DNA of 64,000 bases, from assembly GCA_000242935.3 (NCBI GenBank), contig CP007053.1, forward strand, positions 6,185,001-6,249,000, read 5' to 3'. The notes beneath the pieces were generated by a model. That model had not been told where the DNA came from. It saw nothing but the letters and a program-made list of their open reading frames with translations, and searched no databases. Origin of the DNA: Opitutaceae bacterium TAV5 (lineage in GTDB: Bacteria > Verrucomicrobiota > Verrucomicrobiia > Opitutales > Opitutaceae). A program made the position numbers and the translations under genes. Positions 27,308-35,734 of the stretch are shown here, piece after piece (positions within the stretch are counted from its first letter, which is position 1; each line of letters starts with the position of its first letter).

Positions 27308-30076
27308 ATGCGTCCACCTTTCCAGTCCCGTCCGCTTCCGGCCCCCCGCGCCCCGCTGCCGTTCATCTGGCGCGACGCCTCCCTTTGCGCGGCACCCAAC
27401 ACCTGGACGTATTTCCGGAAAGTTTTTTCGTGGACACCCGGTCGCAACGGCACGTCCGCATACGCCGGTTTTGCCGCCGACCCCACCGCCCGCGTCTGGC
27501 TCAACGGCCGCCTTGTCCTCGACCGCACGATGCGGTTCATGACCCCGCACATCCCCGTCGAAACCCTCAACCTTTCGCCGTTTCTCATCGCAGGTGAAAA
27601 CGTCCTCGTCGTCCTCCATCACTGGTGGGGCGTACCCACCTTCCAGCGTTCTCCCGGCGGACGCCCCGGCATCGCGCTCGTTTGGGATTGTGAACAAAAC
27701 AACGCCGCCACCGACGCCACCTGGAACTGGCGCGACGCGGACGAATTCGACCCGCACCCGCACCAGACCATCGGCCACGATGGCGCCCGCCGCATCCGTT
27801 TCCCTGTTCTCCTCGACACCCGTCGCGAAGCCCCCGGCCTTCACGCGCCCGCCGGTGATAACCGCCCCGACTGGCGCCCCGCCGTCCCTGTCATCTCCGA
27901 GGCCTGGGCCTGTCCGCTCCGCAAGGAAACCCCGGTCCTCACTCTCGATGACTACATCCCCGCTGCTCGCCTGATCTCCACCGGCCGCATCACCCGCACC
28001 GCCTCCACCGCTGCCCTCCCCGACCACGAGGTCGGCCGCCGTATCCGCGAAACCCTGCACCACCCTGACCGTGGCGCGGGCGTCCCGCCCGCAACGTGGC
28101 ATGGGCATCCTGCCCATGATTCCGACGTGGCACGGGCATCCTTGCCCGTGAGCGTTGCCTCTCCGCGTGCCGCGGGCGTCCCGCCCGCCGACGACGCGCA
28201 GCGTCGCCCGCTCCCTTCAATAGTGTTGAATGTTCAGCGTTCGGTGTTCGACGACGGCGCAGCCGTCGCCGCCTCCACCTACACCACTCTCGACTTCGCC
28301 CGTCCCGTCCACGGCTACCTCACTCTCGACATCGCCGATGCCCCCGCCGGCGCGATTCTCGAATTCGGCTACGGCGAACTCGCCACCAATCCCCGCGACG
28401 GCGCTCCCCTCATCACGTCCGACGGCCATTTTGACCCCGAATTCACCTGCGGTTCCCCTTTCGGGGATCGTGTCATCCTGCGTGGCGGTCCGCAAACCGT
28501 CACCCTCCCCGAAGAACGCACCTGGCGCTACCTTCTTGTCCACCGAAGCGACGACAACCTCGCCACCACGGTCATCTCCCGCATCGCCTGCCGCACCAGT
28601 CAGCACCCCGTCACCCAAACCGGCGCCTTTGAAATCCTGGATTCCCAATTTCAAATCCGGGCGCCCCGCTTCGGCGCGGCCCTCGTCCGCCTCTGCCTCG
28701 ACCACGCCCGTATCACCATGTCCGATACCTACGTGGACACCCCGGGCCGCGAGGACGCGCAGTGGCTCGAAGACATCCAGTACCGCGCCCGCCTCGCTGC
28801 CACGTGGTTTGGAGACACGGCGCTCCGCCAGGTCACGCTCCGCCACGCCGTCGAGCAGCAGGACCCGCAAACCGGCCTCTTCCGTGTCTTCGCTCCCGAA
28901 GACTACCAGACCTCCGGTTGCCAATTCCTCGACTGGGGCATGACCTGGATCGGCCTCCTCCACGACGACTGGCAATGGACCGGCCAGACCACCCTTCTCC
29001 AACGCTACTACCCTGCGCTAAAAAAATTTCTCACCGCACTTAAACACTTAACCACTGCCGACGGCCTCCTCACCGGGGAAAACTGTCTCGCCGACAACCA
29101 CGGCAGCCAACGCCTCGATCACGCCACCGGCGAATCCGGCTACGAAAGCATCCCCAACACCTGGTATTACGGCTACCTCCTGCAATCCGCGGAAATCGCC
29201 GACGCCCTCGACGAATCCGCCGACGCCGCCGAATACCGTCACCGCGCCGCCCGCCTCCGTGCCGCCTTCCGGCGGTTCCTTACGGAAAGCCAGAGGCCAG
29301 AGCCCGGAGGCCAGAAGCCAGAAAAAACCACAACATCCGCTCTCCACTCGCATGACGGCTCTGGCCTCCGGACTCCGGACTCTGGCTTCTGGCCTCTATC
29401 CTCCGGCCTCTGTTCCGTCGCCGAACTCTGGACCTCCGATGCCGGTCCCCATGCCTGGGGCCAGGCCGCCGTGGTCAATGCCATCTACCACGGACTCATC
29501 CCCGACCGCGCCACGGCCCGCGCCATGCTGCAAACCGCCTTCCCTGCGCCCGACGGCATCCCTCCCCAAAATTCTCCGATCAAACGCTGGAACACGCCCA
29601 CCACAATCTACCGCGCCCTCTGCGTCCTGAGCGAACACGGCCTCGGCCCCCTCGCCGCCGCGCACCTCGCCGCCACCTACGGTCCGCACCTCCCCGACGG
29701 CCCCCTCCCCGAATATTTCCTCTCCGGCCCGGATCGCCAGCCCGTTGACCCGACCGGTTCGCACGGCTGGGCGGCGGTCCCCCTCGCCTGGCTCCACGAC
29801 ACCGTCCTCGGCGTCCGTTACCACCACGCCACCCCGACCACCTCCGCCCGCATTGTAGTAAAACCTCACTACGCCGGCTGGGACACCGTATCCGGCACCG
29901 TCGTCACTCCCGCCGGCCCGGTCACCGTCCGCATCGACTGGTCCGCACGCTCGCTCGACGTCGCCGCTCCGGATGGTGTGCCTGTAGTCAAAAACCTTCC
30001 GGTTTTCACTGGAAACAACACCCGTGCGCCAAACCAGGAGGATACTACTCCGCAAACCGTATCATTAACCTCATGA
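27308..30076 (+). CDS. Alpha-L-rhamnosidase-like glycoside hydrolase (GH78) with in-frame repeat insertions
   Basis: A 922-residue protein without a signal peptide. The N-terminal beta-sandwich contains ARVWLNGRLVLDRTM, as in GH78. The (alpha/alpha)6 barrel shows DTYVDTPGREDAQWLEDIQY (about 475-494), the usual GH78 acidic region, then WGMTWIGLLHDDW. The C-terminal sandwich (VTVRIDWSARSLDV) is complete. Two stretches look foreign. Residues about 255-312 (AGVPPATWHGHPAHDSDVAR...) are encoded by GC-palindromes, and residues about 661-702 (SQRPEPGGQKPEK...) are encoded by a ccagaggccagag-type inverted repeat. Both keep the frame. It is coupled by ATGA to a 56-codon gene. Whether the enzyme is still active is unknown. 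Confidence 0.85.
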   Translation: MRPPFQSRPLPAPRAPLPFIWRDASLCAAPNTWTYFRKVFSWTPGRNGTSAYAGFAADPTARVWLNGRLVLDRTMRFMTPHIPVETLNLSPFLIAGENVLVVLHHWWGVPTFQRSPGGRPGIALVWDCEQNNAATDATWNWRDADEFDPHPHQTIGHDGARRIRFPVLLDTRREAPGLHAPAGDNRPDWRPAVPVISEAWACPLRKETPVLTLDDYIPAARLISTGRITRTASTAALPDHEVGRRIRETLHHPDRGAGVPPATWHGHPAHDSDVARASLPVSVASPRAAGVPPADDAQRRPLPSIVLNVQRSVFDDGAAVAASTYTTLDFARPVHGYLTLDIADAPAGAILEFGYGELATNPRDGAPLITSDGHFDPEFTCGSPFGDRVILRGGPQTVTLPEERTWRYLLVHRSDDNLATTVISRIACRTSQHPVTQTGAFEILDSQFQIRAPRFGAALVRLCLDHARITMSDTYVDTPGREDAQWLEDIQYRARLAATWFGDTALRQVTLRHAVEQQDPQTGLFRVFAPEDYQTSGCQFLDWGMTWIGLLHDDWQWTGQTTLLQRYYPALKKFLTALKHLTTADGLLTGENCLADNHGSQRLDHATGESGYESIPNTWYYGYLLQSAEIADALDESADAAEYRHRAARLRAAFRRFLTESQRPEPGGQKPEKTTTSALHSHDGSGLRTPDSGFWPLSSGLCSVAELWTSDAGPHAWGQAAVVNAIYHGLIPDRATARAMLQTAFPAPDGIPPQNSPIKRWNTPTTIYRALCVLSEHGLGPLAAAHLAATYGPHLPDGPLPEYFLSGPDRQPVDPTGSHGWAAVPLAWLHDTVLGVRYHHATPTTSARIVVKPHYAGWDTVSGTVVTPAGPVTVRIDWSARSLDVAAPDGVPVVKNLPVFTGNNTRAPNQEDTTPQTVSLTS
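28071..28230. repeat. GC-rich palindromic repeat cluster inside the GH78 gene
   Basis: Several hairpins lie back to back: gcgggcgtcccgcccgc (twice, at about 28076 and 28171), atgggcatcctgcccat, and cacgggcatccttgcccgtg. A related cgggcgagacgcccg hairpin occurs between genes at about 12748. The encoded residues (GVPPATWHGHPAH...) are not like a GH78 domain. This looks like an intergenic-type repeat that inserted in frame. Confidence 0.65.
29289..29411. repeat. Inverted repeat (ccagaggccagag type) inside the GH78 gene
   Basis: The left arm (ccagaggccagagcccggag, continuing gccagaagccaga) and right arm (ctctggcctccggactccgg, continuing tctggcttctggcctct) are imperfect reverse complements, with ~35 bases between them. 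It is read through in frame as a Pro/Gly/Ser-rich insert of ~41 residues in the catalytic barrel. Confidence 0.65.
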
Positions 30077-30243
30077 CACTCCTCAACGACCTCACCCGCT
30101 CCGGCTTCGACACCCGCAGTCCCTTCACGCTGAACTTCGACGAAAACCAGCGCGGCAAAACCGTTTATTTCGCCCTGCGCTGGGAAAACACCCGCGGGGA
30201 TAAAGGCCCCTGGAGCCCGATCACCCACGCCGTCGTGCCATGA
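30073..30243 (+). CDS. 56-residue protein resembling a domain tail, coupled to GH78 and prepilin-like genes
   Basis: A short frame that begins in an ATGA overlap with the GH78 stop and ends in an ATGA with the next possible start at 30240. The product begins MTLLNDLTRSGF, and its second half reads TVYFALRWENTRGDKGPWSP followed by ITHAVVP. This second half resembles the last strands of a fibronectin-like or other beta-sandwich domain (..GKTVYF.LRW.NTRG.KGPWS.I..A.VP) that I associate with larger proteins of Bacteroidota and Verrucomicrobiota. I therefore suspect either a tiny stand-alone gene or the surviving 3' end of a longer gene. No function is assigned. Confidence 0.5.
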   Translation: MTLLNDLTRSGFDTRSPFTLNFDENQRGKTVYFALRWENTRGDKGPWSPITHAVVP

Positions 30244-30293
30244 CAAACAATCCATTTCTGATCAAAACTGAAAACAGAAAACCCAAACTCCCA

Positions 30294-30989
30294 ATGAACT
30301 CGCCAAAATACAATATCACGGCGTTTACCCTGATCGAATTGCTCACGGTTATCGCCATCATCGGCGTCCTTGCCGGCATCCTCATCCCGGTGCTGGGCAA
30401 GGTCCGCAGCACCGCGCGCAACGCCACCTGCATCTCCAACCTCCGCCAGCTCGGCCAGGGCTTTCAGCTCTATATGGCCGACAACAAGGGAAGGCTCCCC
30501 CTCGCTGAAAGAGCGGCGGCCCCCGGCTCCCCCGCCACAAACTGGGTCTATGCACTGATCGGCTACGACAATACCGGCCCCGACTACATTGGCGCACGAC
30601 TCAGAGGCACCCAACTGCCCACCATCAAGACCGGCATCAAAACCGTCCTGCTTTGCGAAACCAACGTCAAAACAGTCCCTGATCCGGCGAACTCCTCCTC
30701 CGCCACCTCCTACGCTATCAACGTTGCCGCCAGCAACGGACAAACCAGCGGCAGAAACATCAGCGAATTTAACGCCCCCTCCCGGTTTTGCCTGCTGGGT
30801 GAACCCAAAGTAAAAGAAAACGGGGCCGGCTTCAACAAGCTCATGGCTGGAAATGACCCGAATGCGATTCTGGACCCCAAAATACACGGAAATCACTCCA
30901 ACGTCCTCTATCTGGACGGGCACGTCGGCTCCGTCAAAGAAGTCCCCGACATCACCACCGAAGACGGCAAACGCTTCTGGAAACCCTGA
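30294..30989 (+). CDS. Prepilin-like protein (N-terminal methylation motif, DUF1559/H-X9-DG type)
   Basis: A 231-residue protein from the ATG at 30294; an ATG at 30240 that overlaps the preceding stop would add 18 polar residues. The class III/type IV prepilin motif [20 protein letters not shown] lies at about 9-28, with the conserved Glu after the processing site. CISNLRQLGQGFQLYMADNK follows, as usual in these proteins. The C-terminal part contains HGNHSNVLYLDGHVGSV, the H-X-DG motif of the Verrucomicrobiota/Planctomycetota pseudopilin-like family. It is exported through the inner membrane and processed by a prepilin peptidase not found here. It follows the GH78 gene, a recurring pairing in these bacteria whose meaning is unknown. 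Confidence 0.85.
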   Translation: MNSPKYNITAFTLIELLTVIAIIGVLAGILIPVLGKVRSTARNATCISNLRQLGQGFQLYMADNKGRLPLAERAAAPGSPATNWVYALIGYDNTGPDYIGARLRGTQLPTIKTGIKTVLLCETNVKTVPDPANSSSATSYAINVAASNGQTSGRNISEFNAPSRFCLLGEPKVKENGAGFNKLMAGNDPNAILDPKIHGNHSNVLYLDGHVGSVKEVPDITTEDGKRFWKP

Positions 30990-31093
30990 TCCTCCTCACC
31001 TCGAACAGAAAATATAACGATCTCTCAATCCGTCAAAAATCAAACCTGCTACTCACCTATCCTGCACATATCAAACTTCTGACTACATATATT

Positions 31094-31921
31094 ATGAACA
31101 CCAAAAACAATACAATATCCATGCGTCTTCACGCCGCACTGTTTTTTACAGGGTTCGTCTGTGCCCTGCCACTTCAGGCCCGGGCCGCCATTCTCTTTTC
31201 CGACACCTTCGACAGCGAAACAGTCGCAACCATTGCCGGTCGTTCGCCCAGTGGCGAAAACCTGCTCGGTGTTCAGTGGCAAACCTTCGGGCTGAGTTCT
31301 CTTGTGGTTAGAACCACTACTGCGAGCACAGTAAGCACAACCTATAATGCGGACGCCTTCATCGATATCCAGGGAAGAGATAGTGGCATTAAAAATCTCA
31401 CTATCAGCGCGGATCTCAAACTGGCAAGTATGGACACAAGCGGTGGCGTCACGCAGGGTATAGGTCTCGGCTTTTATCAGACTGCACGGTCGCAGGGTCA
31501 GGATCCCAAGGTTCACTTTAGAGGTTTTGTTCTCAATGCATCCGGAACCCTCAGCCTCATCAGCGTCACCAGTGGGGGCAGTGCCACAACATACGCCACC
31601 GCAGCATGGTCAAACCCTTCCGCTTTTGACACCAGTTCATTTTATACGCTAACCTATACCATAAACACGACGACCGGAGGAGTTGCCAATGTAAGTCTTG
31701 GAGGCATAGATCTGACGTCCGCCTTCTCCAGCGTCACCGGGGTTTTCACCAACGACTTAATCAAATATGCCGCATTTTACGGGAAGTCCGCTACGGCACA
31801 AACAGGATATTTGGATAATTTCTCGCTCAGCACATCTGCAATTCCCGAACCCGGCACTTCAGCCTTCATTGGAGGAATAGGTGCCGCCTTGGCATGCATC
31901 TTTATGCGCAGGCTGAGGTAA
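31094..31921 (+). CDS. PEP-CTERM sorting-domain surface protein
   Basis: A 275-residue protein with a signal peptide (about 1-36, ending ARA). The mature part begins AILFSDTFDSE and folds as a beta-sandwich, perhaps lectin-like (AAFYGKSATAQTGYLDNFSL near the C-terminus fits a laminin-G/concanavalin type end). The PEP-CTERM signal is IPEPGTSAFIGGIGAALACI followed by FMRRLR. It lies 104 bases after the prepilin-like gene. A perfect hairpin 25 bases beyond its stop is a likely end of the transcript. Confidence 0.82.
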   Translation: MNTKNNTISMRLHAALFFTGFVCALPLQARAAILFSDTFDSETVATIAGRSPSGENLLGVQWQTFGLSSLVVRTTTASTVSTTYNADAFIDIQGRDSGIKNLTISADLKLASMDTSGGVTQGIGLGFYQTARSQGQDPKVHFRGFVLNASGTLSLISVTSGGSATTYATAAWSNPSAFDTSSFYTLTYTINTTTGGVANVSLGGIDLTSAFSSVTGVFTNDLIKYAAFYGKSATAQTGYLDNFSLSTSAIPEPGTSAFIGGIGAALACIFMRRLR

Positions 31922-31946
31922 AACAGCAAACGATCCCCCAATTAAA

Positions 31947-31974
31947 CCGGGATCAATGTCATCATTGATCCCGG
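31947..31974 (+). terminator. Perfect 12-bp hairpin after the PEP-CTERM gene
   Basis: ccgggatcaatg and cattgatcccgg are exact reverse complements around a 4-base loop (tcat). It starts 25 bases past the stop. No T-run follows, so it may stabilise the 3' end rather than act as a classical intrinsic terminator. Confidence 0.5.
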
Positions 31975-32043
31975 CCAAATCCAACGCTCTCAGGCTTCGG
32001 ACGGTTACCATCAACCGCCCGCGCAAAATCCCCCTTCTTCATC

Positions 32044-34584
32044 ATGGTCCTTTTTCCTTATACCCGCATTTTCCTCCCATCTTATTCCCCGCCCCGTTTT
32101 TCTTTTTTGGCTCTAAGCCTTGCTCTTACCGCCACACTGTCATTCTCCCAGATAGCCGCAGTCCAGGAAGTCGAGACCCACGCGAAAGGCACTCCCGACT
32201 CCGGCACCCCCCGTTCGGTCAATATCGCCGAAACGCATGTCCTCCTTGACTACGACGCCGCTTCCCCCGACGCCTCTCCAGCCCCCTTGCAACTCTCCGC
32301 GAGTGGTGGAGCCCGTCAGGAAAAAACCACTCCAGCCCTGGCCCGGACCGACATTGCCCGCGTCAACAAAATCACCACCAAAAACTGGTGGCTTATCCTC
32401 ACCCTCCCCGGCACCTATCCCGTCGAAGGCACGACATTGGCTTTCGATTATTATGTCCCGGAGAGTTCTGCACTCCGCTCGTTCACAACCAATGAAAAAC
32501 AGCCCTCCATAGCCACCCGGGCAATCCGGAAAGGCCGGTGGGTCAGCGAGGAGATAGCCTTCGCCGATATGGTGGGAGGCGATCTCTGGCGCCTGCGCGA
32601 TGTGCGCGACATCAAAAACCCGACGCTCACCTTCAGCGCCACCAGAAGCGGAGGCATCGAGATCGAAATCGCCCGGATCACGATTACCCGTCGTGCCACC
32701 ATGCCCCTCCCGATCCCCCGTGTGATCCGCCCGGCCCGGCCTGATGCCCAACCGGTTTTCGCAAAGGAGATTGAAATCGCCAACACCGACAAAAACGCCT
32801 GGTGCCAGATCATGGCCGATGGCGACTTCACGCTGACCATCAACGACCGCGAGGCAGGCCGCGGCGGCTACAACCACATCGACATGGAACGCTGGCCCCA
32901 GGGCAACCGGTTCCTGCCCCTTGCGCGTGAAATCCCCGTCGGGGAATATCTGGTTCCCGGTAAAAACATCATCCGGGTCTCCGTCAGCTCCCCGCACACC
33001 GCTCCCGAACTCGTTTTCGCGCTTGGCTGGCAAGATAACAACGAGCGCCATGTTGTCATCAGCGATGCCACTTGGGCAACCATTCCCTCTCCCGCCCTGG
33101 ACGCCGCCACATCCACCCCCTGCGAAGATCTCGGCAGCCTCCCATCCAGTGATTCCCGTCGCTTCAAGAGCCCGGTCGATATCTATCCCCTCCTCATTCC
33201 CCGTCCCTGGGATACCCGCTCTTATCTATCCGCCCCCCTCGATGCGTTTCCGCAAATGGAACACACTGCCGATGTGCTTCGCCCCCGCATCATTCCGGGA
33301 ACATGGAACATTAAAAAGGTCGGCCAACGCTGGAGTATTATCGACCCAACCGGCGCGCCGTTTTTTCTCCTCACCACCCAGACCGACTATGTCCATCCCC
33401 GCTGGGCCTACCGCTACTCCAGGCATATCTATAACACCTATAAAACCGAAGCGGACTGGACCGCTCACGACGTCGATGCCATCAAGCGCCTCGGGTTTAA
33501 TTCTCTCAGTGTCAGCTTTCACGAAGAGCACTACAAACACGCCAAGACGCTCGGCATGTCCTCCTTCCGTTTTCTGGGCGCGTCCGGCTTGGCGTCGCCA
33601 AAACTTCGTAATAAAGATGGCAAGACGGCCAGAATGCCGGACCCCTTTGATCCCTCCTGGCGAAGCAGTTTTAGCGAGAAGCTGGAAAATCAGGCGGCCA
33701 AATGGAAAGATGACTCCATTATCGGCGTTTTCGTGGACAACGAACTTTCCCTCGATGGTGCTCTCCACAACGCCTCGGTCGTCGGTTACGTCTATTCCGA
33801 TGCAGCGGGGAAGCAATTCGTCGGCTGGCTGCGCGAGCGTTACCGGACAATTGATGATCTCAATCGTGCCTGGTTTGGTGCCGCTCCCGATAAAAAAGCC
33901 GCCCGCCTTTCGAGCTTCGATGACATCCTTGTCAAAAAACCCGCCCCCGTTCGCGAAAAGTCCAAGGGACTGAATCACACCCAAAAATCCCCTACAGCCG
34001 ACACGCCTGCGATGGATCGTGATTTTTATGATTTCGCGATGCTCGTCGTGCAGGAATACGCGAACTATGTCCTCAAGGAAGTCCGGCGGATCATGCCGGG
34101 CAAGCTCGTCGCTACCAACCGCTTCATGGGAGGGGCCACGGTTGAAGTCCTCGCGGCATGGAAGGACTACGACATTATCGGCTGGAATGCCTACCCCATG
34201 GATCGCTGGGACAGCGGCGAATACACCCAAACCCAGATCGACCGGATGAAACTCGCGTGGCAGGTGACCGGCAAACCCATGATCATTTCGGAATTCGGTT
34301 CGCAAGGTCTCGATTCGGAAAGCAGCCCCAGCCCCACAGGCAAGCTCGCCACGCAAAAACGCCGCGGTGAAGAATACGGCAAGGTTCTCGACCAGATTCT
34401 CCGCGAATGCCCCTTCGTGGTGGGCTTCGCCCTGTTCAGCTGGATGGATTCCACCGAAGGCGAGCGCTCCAACTGGGGCATGGTCAACCCCGAAGGCCAG
34501 CCTTACCGCGACTACCTCGACGGCATCGTCCACCAGCACCGGAAACTGAACGACATGCTCCCGCCCCTGCTCGCCACCGAATAA
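32044..34584 (+). CDS. Exported clan GH-A glycoside hydrolase (agarase / GH42-GH50-like)
   Basis: An 846-residue protein. A hydrophobic stretch at about 20-36 (FLALSLALTATLSFSQ) acts as a signal peptide. Residues about 60-370 are beta-sandwich (including an NWWLILTLPGTYPVEGTTLA segment). From ~410 on there is a TIM barrel: WSIIDPTGAPFFLLTTQTDY begins it, VDNELS gives the acid/base Glu567 after Asn566, and MIISEFG gives the nucleophile Glu750. NE and EFG at the ends of strands 4 and 7 define clan GH-A. The overall plan resembles beta-agarase-like GH50 or GH42 proteins. The substrate is unknown; plant or algal galactan-type polymers are possible. It is flanked by a PEP-CTERM gene and a toxin-antitoxin pair. 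Confidence 0.78.
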   Translation: MVLFPYTRIFLPSYSPPRFSFLALSLALTATLSFSQIAAVQEVETHAKGTPDSGTPRSVNIAETHVLLDYDAASPDASPAPLQLSASGGARQEKTTPALARTDIARVNKITTKNWWLILTLPGTYPVEGTTLAFDYYVPESSALRSFTTNEKQPSIATRAIRKGRWVSEEIAFADMVGGDLWRLRDVRDIKNPTLTFSATRSGGIEIEIARITITRRATMPLPIPRVIRPARPDAQPVFAKEIEIANTDKNAWCQIMADGDFTLTINDREAGRGGYNHIDMERWPQGNRFLPLAREIPVGEYLVPGKNIIRVSVSSPHTAPELVFALGWQDNNERHVVISDATWATIPSPALDAATSTPCEDLGSLPSSDSRRFKSPVDIYPLLIPRPWDTRSYLSAPLDAFPQMEHTADVLRPRIIPGTWNIKKVGQRWSIIDPTGAPFFLLTTQTDYVHPRWAYRYSRHIYNTYKTEADWTAHDVDAIKRLGFNSLSVSFHEEHYKHAKTLGMSSFRFLGASGLASPKLRNKDGKTARMPDPFDPSWRSSFSEKLENQAAKWKDDSIIGVFVDNELSLDGALHNASVVGYVYSDAAGKQFVGWLRERYRTIDDLNRAWFGAAPDKKAARLSSFDDILVKKPAPVREKSKGLNHTQKSPTADTPAMDRDFYDFAMLVVQEYANYVLKEVRRIMPGKLVATNRFMGGATVEVLAAWKDYDIIGWNAYPMDRWDSGEYTQTQIDRMKLAWQVTGKPMIISEFGSQGLDSESSPSPTGKLATQKRRGEEYGKVLDQILRECPFVVGFALFSWMDSTEGERSNWGMVNPEGQPYRDYLDGIVHQHRKLNDMLPPLLATE

Positions 34585-34766
34585 ATCACAGCCCTCCTGC
34601 TGCGAATGCCATTCGCCTCAGGTTACCACTGCGCCTCCAGAGCACTTTCGCTCTATTCCCTCGCACCTGCAAAATCGACAATTCCGACAGCGGCGCCGTC
34701 GAGCAGCACAAACCGTGGTAATGGCGAGGATTTCTGTTTTTTCACCTCCTGCACAACTCACCCATT

Positions 34767-34796
34767 TGTCCCACATAGTTGACATCTTGTGGGACA
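34767..34796 (+). promoter_or_regulatory. Perfect inverted-repeat operator overlapping a -35 box upstream of parD
   Basis: tgtcccaca (34767-34775) and tgtgggaca (34788-34796) are exact reverse complements with 12 bases between them. The spacer contains ttgaca (34779-34784), a consensus -35. With a 17-base spacing the -10 would be catcct (34802-34807), which is weak. The parD start is 20 bases beyond the operator, so ParD/ParDE autorepression at this site is likely. Confidence 0.65.
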
Positions 34797-34816
34797 TTCC
34801 GCATCCTTGTCGCATT

Positions 34817-35095
34817 ATGGCAGAAGGTATCAATGTCCGGTTTGCAGGGGAACTCCAGCGATTCATCCAGAACCGCGTCAATGGCGAGGCGGGCCTTTAC
34901 AGCTCGGCCAGCGAATACATCCGCGACCTCGTTCGCCGCGACTACGAACACGAAGAACAACGTAAATGGCACGCCCTCCGTCAGGAACTCAAAGCGGGGG
35001 TTGAAGCCGACGAATCCGCGTTCATTCCGCTCAATGCCGACGACGTGATCGCCCAGGCCAGAAGCCGCCGGAAGTCGTCCGTCAATGCCCGCTAA
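34817..35095 (+). CDS. parD: ParD-like antitoxin (type II toxin-antitoxin)
   Basis: A 92-residue protein. The N-terminal half has a ribbon-helix-helix pattern (MAEGINVRFAGELQRFIQNR, then YSSASEYIRDLVRRDYEHEE), typical of ParD/CC2985-type antitoxins. The C-terminal half is charged and would bind the toxin. The ATG at 34817 is chosen because the family begins there; the frame is open further upstream across the operator. It overlaps the toxin gene by 11 bases. It should neutralise ParE and, with it, repress its own promoter through the inverted repeat just upstream. Confidence 0.85.
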   Translation: MAEGINVRFAGELQRFIQNRVNGEAGLYSSASEYIRDLVRRDYEHEEQRKWHALRQELKAGVEADESAFIPLNADDVIAQARSRRKSSVNAR

Positions 35096-35399
35096 AATCT
35101 ACCGCGCGGCTCAAACCCGGCTCTTGGAAATCTGGAACTACACGGAGCGCATCTGGGGAGAGAAACAAGCGGACGCCTACATCCGCGAACTCGTCGATGC
35201 CGCCAACCTTGCCGGGGACGAACGTCACCGCTGGCGTCCGCTCCGTGAGCGCACCTTGCCCGGCGTCTTTTTTGTCCGTCATCGCCACCACTACATTTTT
35301 TTCCGCGAGTTGTCGGGCGGAACACTTGGCGTAATCAGCATCCTGCACGAAAACATGGACATCCCCGCTCGCCTGCGCGAAGACGCCCGTTCCGGGTAA
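35085..35399 (+). CDS. parE: ParE/RelE-superfamily toxin
   Basis: A 104-residue protein with the ParE fold pattern: IYRAAQTRLLEIWNYTERIW (about 5-24), a helix with QADAYIRELVDAA, then the beta-strand end FFVRHRHHYIFFRE and VISILHENMD. ParE toxins poison DNA gyrase; other RelE-superfamily members cut mRNA, and sequence alone leaves this open. All core elements are present, so the toxin looks intact. It is translationally coupled to parD by an 11-base overlap. Confidence 0.85.
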   Translation: MPAKIYRAAQTRLLEIWNYTERIWGEKQADAYIRELVDAANLAGDERHRWRPLRERTLPGVFFVRHRHHYIFFRELSGGTLGVISILHENMDIPARLREDARSG

Positions 35400-35527
35400 A
35401 CTGGCATCGTGGTAACTTGAGGTTGATGTTTTTCGCGTAAAAATCCCTCCTGTTGTGGGGAAATCCGCAGGGAGTCAGGCCGTTGCTTGTAGATGTTCGG
35501 ATAGTTCGACCCGAATCGCGGCGACGC

Positions 35528-35734
35528 TTACTCCAGCCGTTCGTCGAGCCGGGTGACATCCATTGCCGTGTGGAGAATCGCGATCACTCGTTGGGTGTCG
35601 GGTGCGTCGCAAACGTAGTAAACGGAGTAGGGAAAGCGTCTGGCAAAGGCCCGGCGCACGCCATTGTGAACCGGTGCGAGCAACACGGGGGCATGGCAAC
35701 GACCCACGCGCCGGTTAACGACGCAGAAGTTCAT
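35528..35734 (-). pseudogene. RelE/ParE-type toxin with internal deletion
   Basis: The 68-residue frame begins MNFCVVNRRVG, like the first strand of a RelE/ParE toxin. It then jumps to HNGVRRAFARRFPYSVYYVC and VIAILHTAMD, the last strands of the same fold. The two central helices, usually ~30 residues, are missing. The start overlaps the antitoxin stop by 20 bases, as in intact pairs. It is very likely inactive, although the frame is open. Confidence 0.6.

Noticed and set aside
28071-28230. Possible CRISPR-like array from repeated cgggcgtcccgcccg units
   Set aside because: Units are palindromes of variable spacing, only a few copies, and no cas gene is present.
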